A stretch of 14,316 nt of DNA from JBIICS01 sp044238735 (GCA_044238735.1 JBIICS010000072.1:1-14316); one strand, 5' to 3'. Positions 7,554 to 14,316 are shown, counted from the stretch's first letter. Notes: generated from the sequence alone by a model not told the origin. A program made the numbers and translations.

Positions 7554-8651
7554 ATGAACGTACGCAGAATATTTTTATTTCCAATTTCTATTTTATACGG
7601 CATTGGCGTTTGGATTCGTAATTTTTTTTATGACATAGGTGTTTTAAAGCCCAAAGAGGTAAATGTAAATACGATTGGTGTAGGAAACCTAAGCACCGGT
7701 GGTACAGGCAAAACACCACATGTTGAGTATATAATAAAATTAATTAAAGATCAGCTTAATGTTGCTACGCTCAGCAGAGGCTATGGTAGAAAAAGCAGTG
7801 GCTATGTTTTAGCAGATGCAAATAGTAAGTCTGACCAAATTGGGGACGAACCCAGGCAATACAAACAAAAGTTTAAAAATCTTACAGTAGCCGTTTGCGA
7901 GAACAGATTAGATGGAATTAAAAATATATTAAACCAATATCCGGATACCAATGTAGTTGTGTTAGATGATGTTTTTCAGCATCGGTCGCTAAAAACCGAA
8001 TTAAATATAGTTTTAACCGACTATAATAACCTGTACTATAAAGACATGATATTACCCTCCGGAAATTTAAGAGAATTTGCCGGTGGCATTAAACGTGCCG
8101 ATGTAATAATTGTAACGAAAACACCTCTCGATTTCTCTCCATACGACCGCAGAAATATTGAATTAAAAATTGCGGCTAAAGGTTACCAAAAAGTTTTCTT
8201 CTCTTATCTTAAGTACGGACAACCTGTTCCAATTAATGAAGCAGCGGAATTAAATCCGGTAAGCATAATTGAACTAAAGCAAACAAAACCAGGAATTTTG
8301 CTTTTTTCAGGAATAGCTAATCCCTCTCCACTTGAAGATTACTTAAAATGGATAACTCCCCACTTTACACAAATTCGTTTTAGCGATCATCACCTTTACA
8401 ACTCCAGCGATATGCAACGCATAAAAAAAAATATGGAGTTATTGCCCGTTCAAAATAAAATTATCATTACCACCGAAAAAGATTTTAATAGATTAGACCA
8501 ATACAATTTAGCCGAGGAATTTCAAAATATTCCCTTTTATTATTTACCAATAGAGGTAGAGTTTAACGAAAAAGATAAAGAAGAATTTAATAACATAATT
8601 ATAAAATATGCTACACGAAATAAAATCTACGTCGGAGTTTATAAAGGGTAA
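7554..8651 (+). CDS. lpxK: Tetraacyldisaccharide 4'-kinase LpxK
   Basis: It phosphorylates the 4' position of the tetraacyldisaccharide-1-phosphate lipid A precursor, on the inner face of the cytoplasmic membrane (Raetz pathway). An N-terminal hydrophobic helix at about residues 5-25 anchors it. The Walker A loop is GNLSTGGTGKT at 44-54. LSRGYGRKS (73-81), GDEP with Asp99, LDDVFQHR with Asp138/Asp139, LPSGNLREF, SDHH (277-280) and TTEKDFNRL are all family motifs; Asp99 and Asp138/139 sit at the numbers I recall for Aquifex LpxK. Length is 365 residues, normal for the family. I chose the ATG at 7554 because it gives the conserved start; the frame stays open to 7458, but that would run into nif3. 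Its last 44 bases overlap the next gene. Confidence 0.95.
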   Translation: MNVRRIFLFPISILYGIGVWIRNFFYDIGVLKPKEVNVNTIGVGNLSTGGTGKTPHVEYIIKLIKDQLNVATLSRGYGRKSSGYVLADANSKSDQIGDEPRQYKQKFKNLTVAVCENRLDGIKNILNQYPDTNVVVLDDVFQHRSLKTELNIVLTDYNNLYYKDMILPSGNLREFAGGIKRADVIIVTKTPLDFSPYDRRNIELKIAAKGYQKVFFSYLKYGQPVPINEAAELNPVSIIELKQTKPGILLFSGIANPSPLEDYLKWITPHFTQIRFSDHHLYNSSDMQRIKKNMELLPVQNKIIITTEKDFNRLDQYNLAEEFQNIPFYYLPIEVEFNEKDKEEFNNIIIKYATRNKIYVGVYKG

Positions 8652-9432
8652 AATTAGTTTAACGCCTCAAATTGGAATAATCTTAGGTACGGGCTTAGGG
8701 GGCTTGGTTAAAGAGATTGAAATTAAGCATATTTTAGAATATACTGACATTCCAAACTTCCCTGTTTCTACTGTAGAAGGCCACCAAGGGCGTTTAATTT
8801 TCGGAATTTTAGGGGGTAAAAATGTGGTTGCCATGCAAGGGCGATTTCATTTTTATGAAGGATACAACATGCAACAAATTGTTTTTCCGGTTAGAGTAAT
8901 GAAATTTTTAGGCATACAAAAACTTTTTGTTTCTAATGCCTGCGGAGGAGTAAATCCGAACTTTGAAATTGGTGATCTCATGATCATAAATGATCATATC
9001 AACTTATTTCCCACTAATCCTTTAATTGGAAAAAACACGAGTGAATTAGGTCCGCGTTTCCCCGATTTTAGCGAAGCTTATAATCATAATATGATTAAGA
9101 TGGCTAAAGATATAGCATCCGAAAACAACATAAGAGTAGTAGAAGGTGTGTATGCCGGACTTACAGGACCATGCCTAGAGACACCAGCAGAATATCGCTA
9201 TATTTATAATATTGGAGCTGATGCAGTTGGAATGAGTACTGTTCCCGAAGTAATTGCGGCCGTTCACATGGGGATACCTTGTTTTGGGATGAGCATTATA
9301 ACAGACCTGGGAGTTCAGGGTAAAATTGTTAAAGTAACACACGAAGAAGTGCAACAGGTAGCCTCAAAAGCAGAACCATTGATGACTTTAATTATGAAGA
9401 AATTAATAGAAAGAGTGAAAGTAATCGATTAG
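8608..9432 (+). CDS. Purine nucleoside phosphorylase, trimeric (PNP/MTAP) family
   Basis: It splits purine nucleosides with phosphate into base and (deoxy)ribose-1-phosphate, for purine salvage in the cytosol. Motifs in order are the phosphate loop LGTGLGGL (26-33), VEGHQGRLIFG with His59, MQGRFHFYEGY (76-86), VSNACGGVNP (108-117), GPCLETPAEYR with the base-binding Glu191, and GADAVGMSTVPE (203-214). Length is 274 residues, as expected. The position of human Asn243, which selects 6-oxopurines, is Asp233 here; the 42-residue spacing from the Glu is identical. MTA phosphorylases have Asp there, so adenosine or methylthioadenosine may be accepted (inference). The start at 8608 lies inside lpxK in another frame; it is preferred because residues 7-30 already match the family. 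Confidence 0.92.
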   Translation: MLHEIKSTSEFIKGKISLTPQIGIILGTGLGGLVKEIEIKHILEYTDIPNFPVSTVEGHQGRLIFGILGGKNVVAMQGRFHFYEGYNMQQIVFPVRVMKFLGIQKLFVSNACGGVNPNFEIGDLMIINDHINLFPTNPLIGKNTSELGPRFPDFSEAYNHNMIKMAKDIASENNIRVVEGVYAGLTGPCLETPAEYRYIYNIGADAVGMSTVPEVIAAVHMGIPCFGMSIITDLGVQGKIVKVTHEEVQQVASKAEPLMTLIMKKLIERVKVID

Positions 9433-9521
9433 TGATGGGTTAGCTGCGATAATTAGATTCACTATCAACAATCCATTCTTTATATCAAACAATAATCTAA
9501 AAACTGTAAACAAAAAAACGA

Positions 9522-10469
9522 ATGCTTATAACGGAACTTTTTAATATTAAATACCCTGTTGTTCAGGGAGGGATGATTTGGTGCAGCGGTCATAAACTTG
9601 CCTCTGCCGTTAGTAATAATGGGGGATTAGGTTTAATTGGCTCTGGCAGCATGCATCCGGAAACATTAGAGGAACATATTATAAAATGCAAAGATGAGAC
9701 TACTAATCCGTTTGGTGTTAACGTTCCGCTTCTATACCCCGAAATGGATAGGATAATTGATATTATTATAAAACATGGAGTAAAAATAGTTTTTACATCT
9801 GCAGGAAATCCGGCCCTATGGACAGCTAAATTAAAGAAACATGGCATTAAAGTAGTGCATGTGGTAAGTAATGTGAAATTTGCTCTTAAAGCACAGGAAG
9901 CAGGTGTAGATGCAGTTGTTGCAGAAGGATTTGAAGCAGGGGGGCATAACGGAAAAGAAGAAACCACCACCTTATGTTTAGTGCCCGAAGTTGTTAGAGC
10001 AGTAAAAATACCCGTAATAGCTGCAGGAGGCGTTGGTTCTGGGGCGGCAATGCTGGCCTGCCTCTCTATGGGTGCTCAAGGAGTGCAGGTGGGCAGTTTG
10101 TTTGCTGCAACAGAGGAGTCATCTGCTCATGTAAATTTTAAACAGATGATTATAAACGCCAGAGAGGGCGATACCCAATTATCACTTAAAAAACATATTC
10201 CCGTTCGTTTACTTAAAAATGAATTTTACCAACAGGTTAAAGCACTGGAGGAGGAAGGAGGTAGCGCAGAAGAATTAGCCGAATTATTAGGAAAAGGAAG
10301 AGCTAAAAAAGGAATGTTTGAAGGCGATATTGCAAACGGTGAATTAGAAATAGGTCAAGTATCCAGTCAGATTAAAGAAATAAAAACCGTTGAACAAGTT
10401 ATGCAGGAATTAATAACCGGATATAACCGTGCTTTAACTCGCATTCAGCTTTTAGACCATTATCGATAG
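9522..10469 (+). CDS. FMN-dependent oxidoreductase, nitronate monooxygenase/FabK superfamily
   Basis: This is a TIM-barrel flavoprotein of the cytosol. It would usually be labelled nitronate monooxygenase, but the sequence details look closer to enoyl-ACP reductase II (FabK). These are QGGMIW (15-20) rather than QAPM, PFGVNVPLL (63-71), EGFEAGGHNG (135-144) with the catalytic-type His142 (FabK uses His144), the FMN-phosphate segment IAAGGVGSGAAML (166-178) and VQVGSLFAATEES (188-200). The C-terminal part has GGSAEELAELLGKGR, EGD and GQVSSQIKEIKTVEQ, which follow the FabK tail pattern. Length is 315 residues, normal for both. No other fatty-acid gene is nearby. It follows the phosphorylase gene by 89 bases and may have its own promoter, but no clear motif was seen. 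Confidence 0.8.
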   Translation: MLITELFNIKYPVVQGGMIWCSGHKLASAVSNNGGLGLIGSGSMHPETLEEHIIKCKDETTNPFGVNVPLLYPEMDRIIDIIIKHGVKIVFTSAGNPALWTAKLKKHGIKVVHVVSNVKFALKAQEAGVDAVVAEGFEAGGHNGKEETTTLCLVPEVVRAVKIPVIAAGGVGSGAAMLACLSMGAQGVQVGSLFAATEESSAHVNFKQMIINAREGDTQLSLKKHIPVRLLKNEFYQQVKALEEEGGSAEELAELLGKGRAKKGMFEGDIANGELEIGQVSSQIKEIKTVEQVMQELITGYNRALTRIQLLDHYR

Positions 10470-10672
10470 GTTCTATAGTTTATTGTAGCTATTAGTAGAA
10501 AACAACTAGCGCCTTTAGGTATAAATCAACCTTATTTTTACTATAGCGATAACGAGGATGTCAATAAAATGCATTTAAAACAGAAATAACAAATACTTTA
10601 AGTATTATAAGGCATATAAACACTATATATCATCCTCGATGCAAAATGAGTACCATTTGAAGTTAATTCTTT
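10470..10672. other. Convergent intergenic region with inverted repeats
   Basis: This spacer separates two genes ending towards each other. AATACTT (10592-10598) and AAGTATT (10600-10606) form an AT-rich hairpin that could act as a weak terminator in both directions. An 8-bp inverted repeat, CGAGGATG (10553-10560) and CATCCTCG (10631-10638), encloses it with a 70-base interior. No coding potential was seen. Confidence 0.35.
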
Positions 10673-11866
10673 TTATTTATAAATCAAATATTTATCGCGC
10701 TTTGCTTTATATTCATCTAGTTTAGGATTCCATGACTTTCTGATTTCCTCTTCAGATTTACCTTCGATAATCATTTGCTTTAATTCCTTAGTCCCTGCAA
10801 GATTCTTAAAATAATTATTAAAAAACTTTGATTTATCGGGAAACATTTTGTATGCATTCATAATAAAAGACAGTTCAATTTTCTTATTCGTATATACATC
10901 GAATACTTTTTCACTTACATCATAACCGTTACATTTTTGATCTTGAAATGGAGGGTTTTTACTGGCTCCGGGTTTTGTTACAGGTGTGAAGCTAAATTCG
11001 GTTATTGGAAAAGTAGGGTGTCCGTATATTTGAAAAGGCTTTTCGGTCCCTCTACCAACACTTATATCGGTACCTTCAAACAAACACAAAGATGGATATA
11101 AAATGATAGATGCCAAATTAGGTAAATTAGGTGATGGCTTAATAGGTAATTCTATTAAATCTTCGTGCTTATAGCTTTTAACGTTTATTACTTTAATTGC
11201 AGGATTTTTTTTTGTTTTTAGCCACCCCTCCCCTATCATCATTTGAGCAAGTTCTGCAACCGTACATCCATGCACGATCGGAATTGGAATAATTCCTACA
11301 TAAGATTTGCAAGAGTCATCCAAAACAGGACCATCCACATAGAAACCGTTTGGATTAGGCCTGTCTAATATTATGTATTCTTTATTTAATTCTGCTGCTG
11401 ACTGTAAAGTATAAAATAACGTAGAAATGTAGGTGTAAAATCGAGCTCCCACATCCTGTAAATCATAAACAATAACATCAATATCTTTTAAATCGGCAGG
11501 CTTGGGTTTGTAATTTTTTCCATATAAAGAAATTATTGTTAAACCTGTTTTAAAATCTTTAACATTCTTAACATGCTCGCCCGCATCAGCTTTACCCCTA
11601 AAACCATGTTCGGGCGAAAACACCTTTTTAACTTTTATCCCCAGTGCCAATAAAGTATCAGCCAGATGGATATTATTAAACACAGAACTTTGATTTGCAA
11701 CAAGGGCCACCCGCTTCCCTTTAAGCAACGGTAAATACTCATTTAACTGAACATCGCCATTAACGTAATTCCGATTAATAAAAGGATCGAGTCTGTTCGC
11801 ATTTTGAGCTAAAGCAATTTGCGAGGCCAATAGGGCACTTACAATAAAAATGATAATTTTAAGCAT
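10673..11866 (-). CDS. Secreted DUF1343 protein, NamZ-like exo-N-acetylmuramidase (GH171)
   Basis: DUF1343 members characterised as NamZ (GH171) remove terminal N-acetylmuramic acid from peptidoglycan fragments. Residues 1-20 form a signal peptide ending ALA, with Gln21 next, so the enzyme acts in the periplasm or outside. Conserved stretches are KRVALVANQSS (51-61), FSPEHGFRG (83-91) with the Glu86-His87 pair thought to be catalytic in NamZ, YDLQDVGARFYTY, LDRPNPNG, PSPNLP and LFEGTDISVGRGTEKPFQ. Length is 397 residues, in the family range. The predicted role is cell-wall recycling or scavenging. The gene is head to head with a permease gene only 13 bases away; an exact -7 motif read on the minus strand lies inside that gene at 11921-11928. 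No MurNAc-processing gene is seen nearby. Confidence 0.88.
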   Translation of the reverse strand: MLKIIIFIVSALLASQIALAQNANRLDPFINRNYVNGDVQLNEYLPLLKGKRVALVANQSSVFNNIHLADTLLALGIKVKKVFSPEHGFRGKADAGEHVKNVKDFKTGLTIISLYGKNYKPKPADLKDIDVIVYDLQDVGARFYTYISTLFYTLQSAAELNKEYIILDRPNPNGFYVDGPVLDDSCKSYVGIIPIPIVHGCTVAELAQMMIGEGWLKTKKNPAIKVINVKSYKHEDLIELPIKPSPNLPNLASIILYPSLCLFEGTDISVGRGTEKPFQIYGHPTFPITEFSFTPVTKPGASKNPPFQDQKCNGYDVSEKVFDVYTNKKIELSFIMNAYKMFPDKSKFFNNYFKNLAGTKELKQMIIEGKSEEEIRKSWNPKLDEYKAKRDKYLIYK

Positions 11867-11928
11867 AAATTAAGTAACCGTGGGTTTCGAGTTTTTTATA
11901 GCAAAACGCATACTAAATAGCAAAAATA
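11854..11928. promoter_or_regulatory. Overlapping divergent promoter candidates of the DUF1343 and permease genes
   Basis: The start codons are 13 bases apart (11867-11879), so each promoter must lie in the neighbour's coding sequence. For the minus-strand gene, TATTTTTG (11928-11921, exact TAnnTTTG) lies inside the permease gene. For the plus-strand gene, TAATTTTA (11854-11861, five of six) lies inside the DUF1343 gene. No good TTG element was found for either. Confidence 0.3.
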
Positions 11929-13118
11929 AGGCTAGCGGTGTTAAAAATAAGGTTTTAACCAAACCTATTATTAACATTGCAACCTTAGGAATTGCTCTAA
12001 GCATTACGGTGATGATTGTTTCAGTAGCCATTTTAATGGGTTTTCAGAACGAAATTAGAGATAAAGTTGCCGGCTTTGGCGGGCACTTACACATATCCGT
12101 ATTTAACGATAATCAATCTATCGAAAACAGTCCAATAAATAAAAACTTCGAAGGACTTTCGGCCATCAGGCAAATAGCTTACATTAAATCGGTTTCCGAG
12201 TTTGCAACCAAGGCCGGTATAATTAAACATAAAGCCGATATTGAGGGAGTTGTTTTAAAAGGTGTTGGGGTGGACTATAACTGGGACTTTTTTAAATCTA
12301 AACTTGTGTCGGGAAATGTTATTGCTTTTAACGATACCGGAAAAAGCAACGATATTTTAATTTCTGAACAAACAGCTTTAAAGCTAAACTATAGGGTTGG
12401 CGATTATTTAATTATGTTTTTCATACAACAACCTCCTCGCATGCGAAAATTTAAAATTTGTGGAATATACAAAACCGGTTTAGAGGAATACGATAAGATG
12501 TATGCTATTGGAGATATCAAGCACCTGAAAAAATTAAATAATTGGAGCGAAAATCAAACCGGGGGCTACGAAATTAGTTTACATAATTTTAGTAACCTTC
12601 AAAATGCAGAGGCTGCAGTTGTTAATTTACTTCCATTTGATTTGTATGTGCAAACGATCAAACAAAAAGAACCTCAGATTTTTGATTGGCTTAATCTTCA
12701 GGATATAAATGTGCAAATTATTTTGGCACTTATGATATTAGTGGCTGGTATAAACATGATTACAGCATTGCTCGTATTAATTTTAGAAAAAACCCCTATT
12801 ATTGGCGTTTTAAAAGCCATGGGAGCAACTCATAAAAGCGTTAGAAAAATTTTTGCTATTCAGGCTTTATATATAGTTGGTAAAGGAATGTTAATAGGAA
12901 ATATAATTGCCATAGGCTTGTGTCTTTATCAGGATCATACTCATTTTTTAAAGCTGGATCAGGCATCGTATTATATTTCCTACGTTCCAGTTTACATTAG
13001 CTTTTGGCCTTTATTTTGGGTGAATTTAGGCACGGTGTTAATATGCAGTTTAATGCTTATTTTACCTAGTGCTGTAATAGCCCGAATAAGCCCTATCAAA
13101 GCAATACGCTACAACTAG
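11880..13118 (+). CDS. FtsX/LolC/E-family ABC transporter permease
   Basis: This is the membrane subunit of an ABC transporter, in the group that releases lipoproteins from the inner membrane (LolC/LolE) or works as a MacB-like mechanical transmitter. The N-terminus FFIAKRIL and TM1 at about 29-54 (ending AILMGFQNEI) are typical. A periplasmic domain of about 215 residues follows. TM2 is at 278-302, then the coupling segment EKTPIIGVLKAMGATHKS, TM3 at about 325-350 and TM4 at about 375-402, with the family ending ISPIKAIRYN. Length is 412 residues, complete. The start is GTG, with an in-frame stop 9 bases before it and the next in-frame ATG inside TM1. No ATPase partner lies nearby; it must be encoded elsewhere. 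Confidence 0.88.
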   Translation: MGFEFFIAKRILNSKNKASGVKNKVLTKPIINIATLGIALSITVMIVSVAILMGFQNEIRDKVAGFGGHLHISVFNDNQSIENSPINKNFEGLSAIRQIAYIKSVSEFATKAGIIKHKADIEGVVLKGVGVDYNWDFFKSKLVSGNVIAFNDTGKSNDILISEQTALKLNYRVGDYLIMFFIQQPPRMRKFKICGIYKTGLEEYDKMYAIGDIKHLKKLNNWSENQTGGYEISLHNFSNLQNAEAAVVNLLPFDLYVQTIKQKEPQIFDWLNLQDINVQIILALMILVAGINMITALLVLILEKTPIIGVLKAMGATHKSVRKIFAIQALYIVGKGMLIGNIIAIGLCLYQDHTHFLKLDQASYYISYVPVYISFWPLFWVNLGTVLICSLMLILPSAVIARISPIKAIRYN

Positions 13119-13537
13119 TTCATATTTAAATTCGATTATGGACAGAGTAACTTATTTCAAGTCTCATTATTTTGTACCTATTTAATCGCCTTTTGCAATT
13201 ATAAGATACAAGTATTATAATAGCATAAATTATAATTCGTCACAAATTTTGCATTTAAAAAAACATCAGTTACTCAGTTATAGATTAACACAAAAATTCA
13301 CCGGCTTAATACTTCAAAAAAAAACAGTTTACGTAAATAAAAAAGGTCGCTATGTAGCGACCTTTTCAATTTAAAATAGAGTTACATTAAACCCAGATTA
13401 TGCAATAAAAAATACAAATTATACCAAAAGGCCAATAAACAATTCGCTTTATCGGGCTTATCTTGAAACGATACCAAAATTAAGAGCCCCTATGTAATAG
13501 CCGTTAAATTCATATCTTAATTCAGGTTTTAACAAAA
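13119..13537. other. Convergent intergenic region (419 bases)
   Basis: It separates the ends of the permease and small heat-shock genes. It contains a strong hairpin at 13341-13366 and an AT-rich inverted repeat, AATTATAA (13197-13204) and TTATAATT (13230-13237). On the minus strand a 25-codon frame at 13535-13458 begins 2 bases after the hsp20 stop. I see no proper gene. Confidence 0.4.
13341..13366. terminator. Bidirectional rho-independent terminator
   Basis: AAAAGGTCGCTA (13341-13352) and TAGCGACCTTTT (13355-13366) are perfect inverse copies. The stem is about 11 bp with a small loop. The A-rich left flank gives a T-rich tail on the minus strand, and TTTTCAATTT serves the plus strand. 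It sits between converging genes, 222 bases after the permease stop and 171 bases after the hsp20 stop. Confidence 0.85.
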
Positions 13538-13990
13538 TTAATCAATACTTATTTGTTTAATTGTATTTAAAGGTTTTTCCAATTGCTTTGGAATACCAAT
13601 CTGCAATAATCCATTTTCGTATTTAGCCTTAATTGCATCTTTGTTTACGCTTTCCGGCAAAGTAAAGCTACGCTTAAATGATGCAAGAGTAAACTCTTTG
13701 CGTGAGTAGTTTTTATCATTCTTGCTATCCTCTTTGTTGTATGCACCACTAACAATTAACACATCGTGCTCCACTTCAATAGTAATTTGTTCTTTGGTAA
13801 AACCCGGTGCTGTAAATTCCAAAACGTAATTTTCGTTTGTTTCGCTAATATTTACACTCGGAACAGTTGAGATACTTCCCTGATAAGATAAAGGATTTAC
13901 AAATTCATCAAATAAACTCGCAAATGGTGAACTCGATAATAAAGCATTAGAAGTTCTTAATGTTGGTCTGTTAAATTTTACTGTTGTCAT
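13538..13990 (-). CDS. Small heat-shock protein, Hsp20/alpha-crystallin family
   Basis: This is an ATP-independent holdase chaperone that binds unfolding proteins in the cytosol. The N-terminal arm (1-40) contains the start pattern SPFASLFDEFVNP. The alpha-crystallin domain spans about residues 43-134: VPSVNISETNENYVLEFTAP, PGFTKEQITIEVEHDVLIVSG with the usual P-G-F turn, FKRSFTLPE, and the closing AKYENGLLQIGIPK that carries the A-x-x-x-N-G-x-L signature. The C-terminal tail ends with the oligomer-forming I-x-I motif, Ile147-Ser-Ile149. Length is 150 residues, as usual. It is divergent from the sugar-permease gene across 240 bases that hold two palindromes. The ATG follows a run of As on the coding strand and there is no clear Shine-Dalgarno sequence. 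Confidence 0.95.
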   Translation of the reverse strand: MTTVKFNRPTLRTSNALLSSSPFASLFDEFVNPLSYQGSISTVPSVNISETNENYVLEFTAPGFTKEQITIEVEHDVLIVSGAYNKEDSKNDKNYSRKEFTLASFKRSFTLPESVNKDAIKAKYENGLLQIGIPKQLEKPLNTIKQISID

Positions 13991-14060
13991 TTTTTTAATT
14001 TTTTAAAAAGATTAATTAGTTTGTTGTGATAGCAAACGACAAATAACTTACCAGTCAAAA

Positions 14061-14112
14061 AAATAAAGACATTATGTCTTATTTATTAAAAATAAACGTC
14101 ATTTTGACGTTT
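14061..14112. promoter_or_regulatory. Two adjacent dyad symmetries in the hsp20-permease intergenic region
   Basis: AAATAAAGACA (14061-14071) pairs with TGTCTTATTT (14075-14084) around TTA, with one bulged A. AAACGTCA (14094-14101) pairs perfectly with TGACGTTT (14105-14112) around TTT. Both have a 3-base centre and their centres lie 30 bases apart. They may be operators for one or both divergent genes, or an mRNA hairpin in a leader. The patterns are seen; the function is inferred. Confidence 0.4.
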
Positions 14113-14230
14113 TTAATCGAAAAAAAATAAAATTACGTTACATAATGAAGGTGTAATCGTTAATAAGTTAATGTGAAGCAGACCATTTAATGAGTGCAAT
14201 AAAATTATTTTTAACTAATCAGAACTAAAA

Positions 14231-14316
14231 ATGAGCAAAAACAAAAAACTATCATCGTCTTTTTATGTGTTGGTTTCGGTATTCTTTTTTTGGGGATTTG
14301 TGGCCGCTAGTAACAC
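14231..14316 (+). CDS. FHS-type sugar permease (MFS), N-terminal fragment cut by the window end
   Basis: The first 28 residues are visible, and the gene continues past the right edge. After a basic start (MSKNKK) the first membrane segment FYVLVSVFFFWGFVAASN begins. The FFFWGFVAASN motif is typical of the fucose:H+ symporter (FHS) branch of the major facilitator superfamily, which in Bacteroidota includes fucose, glucose and N-acetylglucosamine carriers. The substrate cannot be told from this fragment. A -7-like TATTTTTA (14206-14213) lies 17 bases upstream, without a clear TTG partner. The ATG follows AACTAAAA. Confidence 0.75.
   Translation, partial: MSKNKKLSSSFYVLVSVFFFWGFVAASN

Noticed and set aside
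9590..9970. A 126-codon open frame antisense to the FMN oxidoreductase gene
   Set aside because: It mirrors a strongly conserved coding frame, has low-complexity Ser/Thr/Pro composition and no family resemblance, and is best read as a shadow.
14061..14112. CIRCE element upstream of hsp20
   Set aside because: CIRCE is TTAGCACTC, nine bases, GAGTGCTAA; neither dyad resembles it.
1..14316. Mobile element, CRISPR array, toxin-antitoxin pair, phage or defence genes
   Set aside because: No transposase, integrase, regular direct repeats, small paired frames or defence motifs were found; the genes are conserved chromosomal families of even AT-rich composition.

Overview
The window looks like a stretch of ordinary core chromosome from an AT-rich member of the Bacteroidota (Sphingobacteriales, Flavobacteriales or Chitinophagales; it cannot be placed to genus). 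The signs are a short 287-residue primary sigma factor without region 1.1, several matches to the Bacteroidota promoter form (TTG, about 20 bases, TAnnTTTG), no clear Shine-Dalgarno sequences, the long 490-residue form of GAPDH, an outer-membrane barrel protein of a Bacteroidota type, a DUF1343/GH171 enzyme and, at the right edge, the start of an FHS-type sugar permease. No tRNA, rRNA, CRISPR array, insertion sequence or phage gene was recognised.

Layout. 1-2580: the sigma gene (rpoD) and a long GAPDH gene, each with its own promoter region or terminator hairpin. 2594-3649: a class III CoA-transferase. 3743-4633: an exported beta-barrel protein. 4909-5403: a methionine-R-sulfoxide reductase (MsrB) with a lipoprotein signal. 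5629-7493, minus strand: a two-gene operon of a NIF3/DUF34 protein and a coiled-coil zinc-ribbon protein, ending in a strong hairpin terminator. 7554-9432, plus strand and divergent from it: lpxK (lipid A 4'-kinase) and a purine nucleoside phosphorylase whose reading frames overlap by 44 bases. 9522-10469: an FMN oxidoreductase of the nitronate monooxygenase/FabK superfamily. 10673-11866, minus strand: a secreted DUF1343 (NamZ-like) protein, head to head with a LolC/E-type permease (11880-13118) across only 13 bases. 13538-13990, minus strand: a small heat-shock protein. 14231 to the end: the first 28 residues of a sugar permease.

How the genes relate. Most are housekeeping functions sitting side by side: transcription, glycolysis, lipid A synthesis, purine salvage, envelope maintenance, and repair or protection of protein. 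Several act at the cell envelope (the barrel protein, lipoprotein MsrB, LpxK, the LolC/E-type permease and the muramidase-like DUF1343 protein), but nothing ties them into one pathway.

I did not find a convincing undescribed system. The points most worth a second look are a diagnostic Asn-to-Asp change in the purine phosphorylase, a cofactor-site change in the long GAPDH, two adjacent dyad symmetries between the heat-shock and permease genes, a dyad overlapping the promoter of the barrel gene, and two very tight divergent gene pairs.
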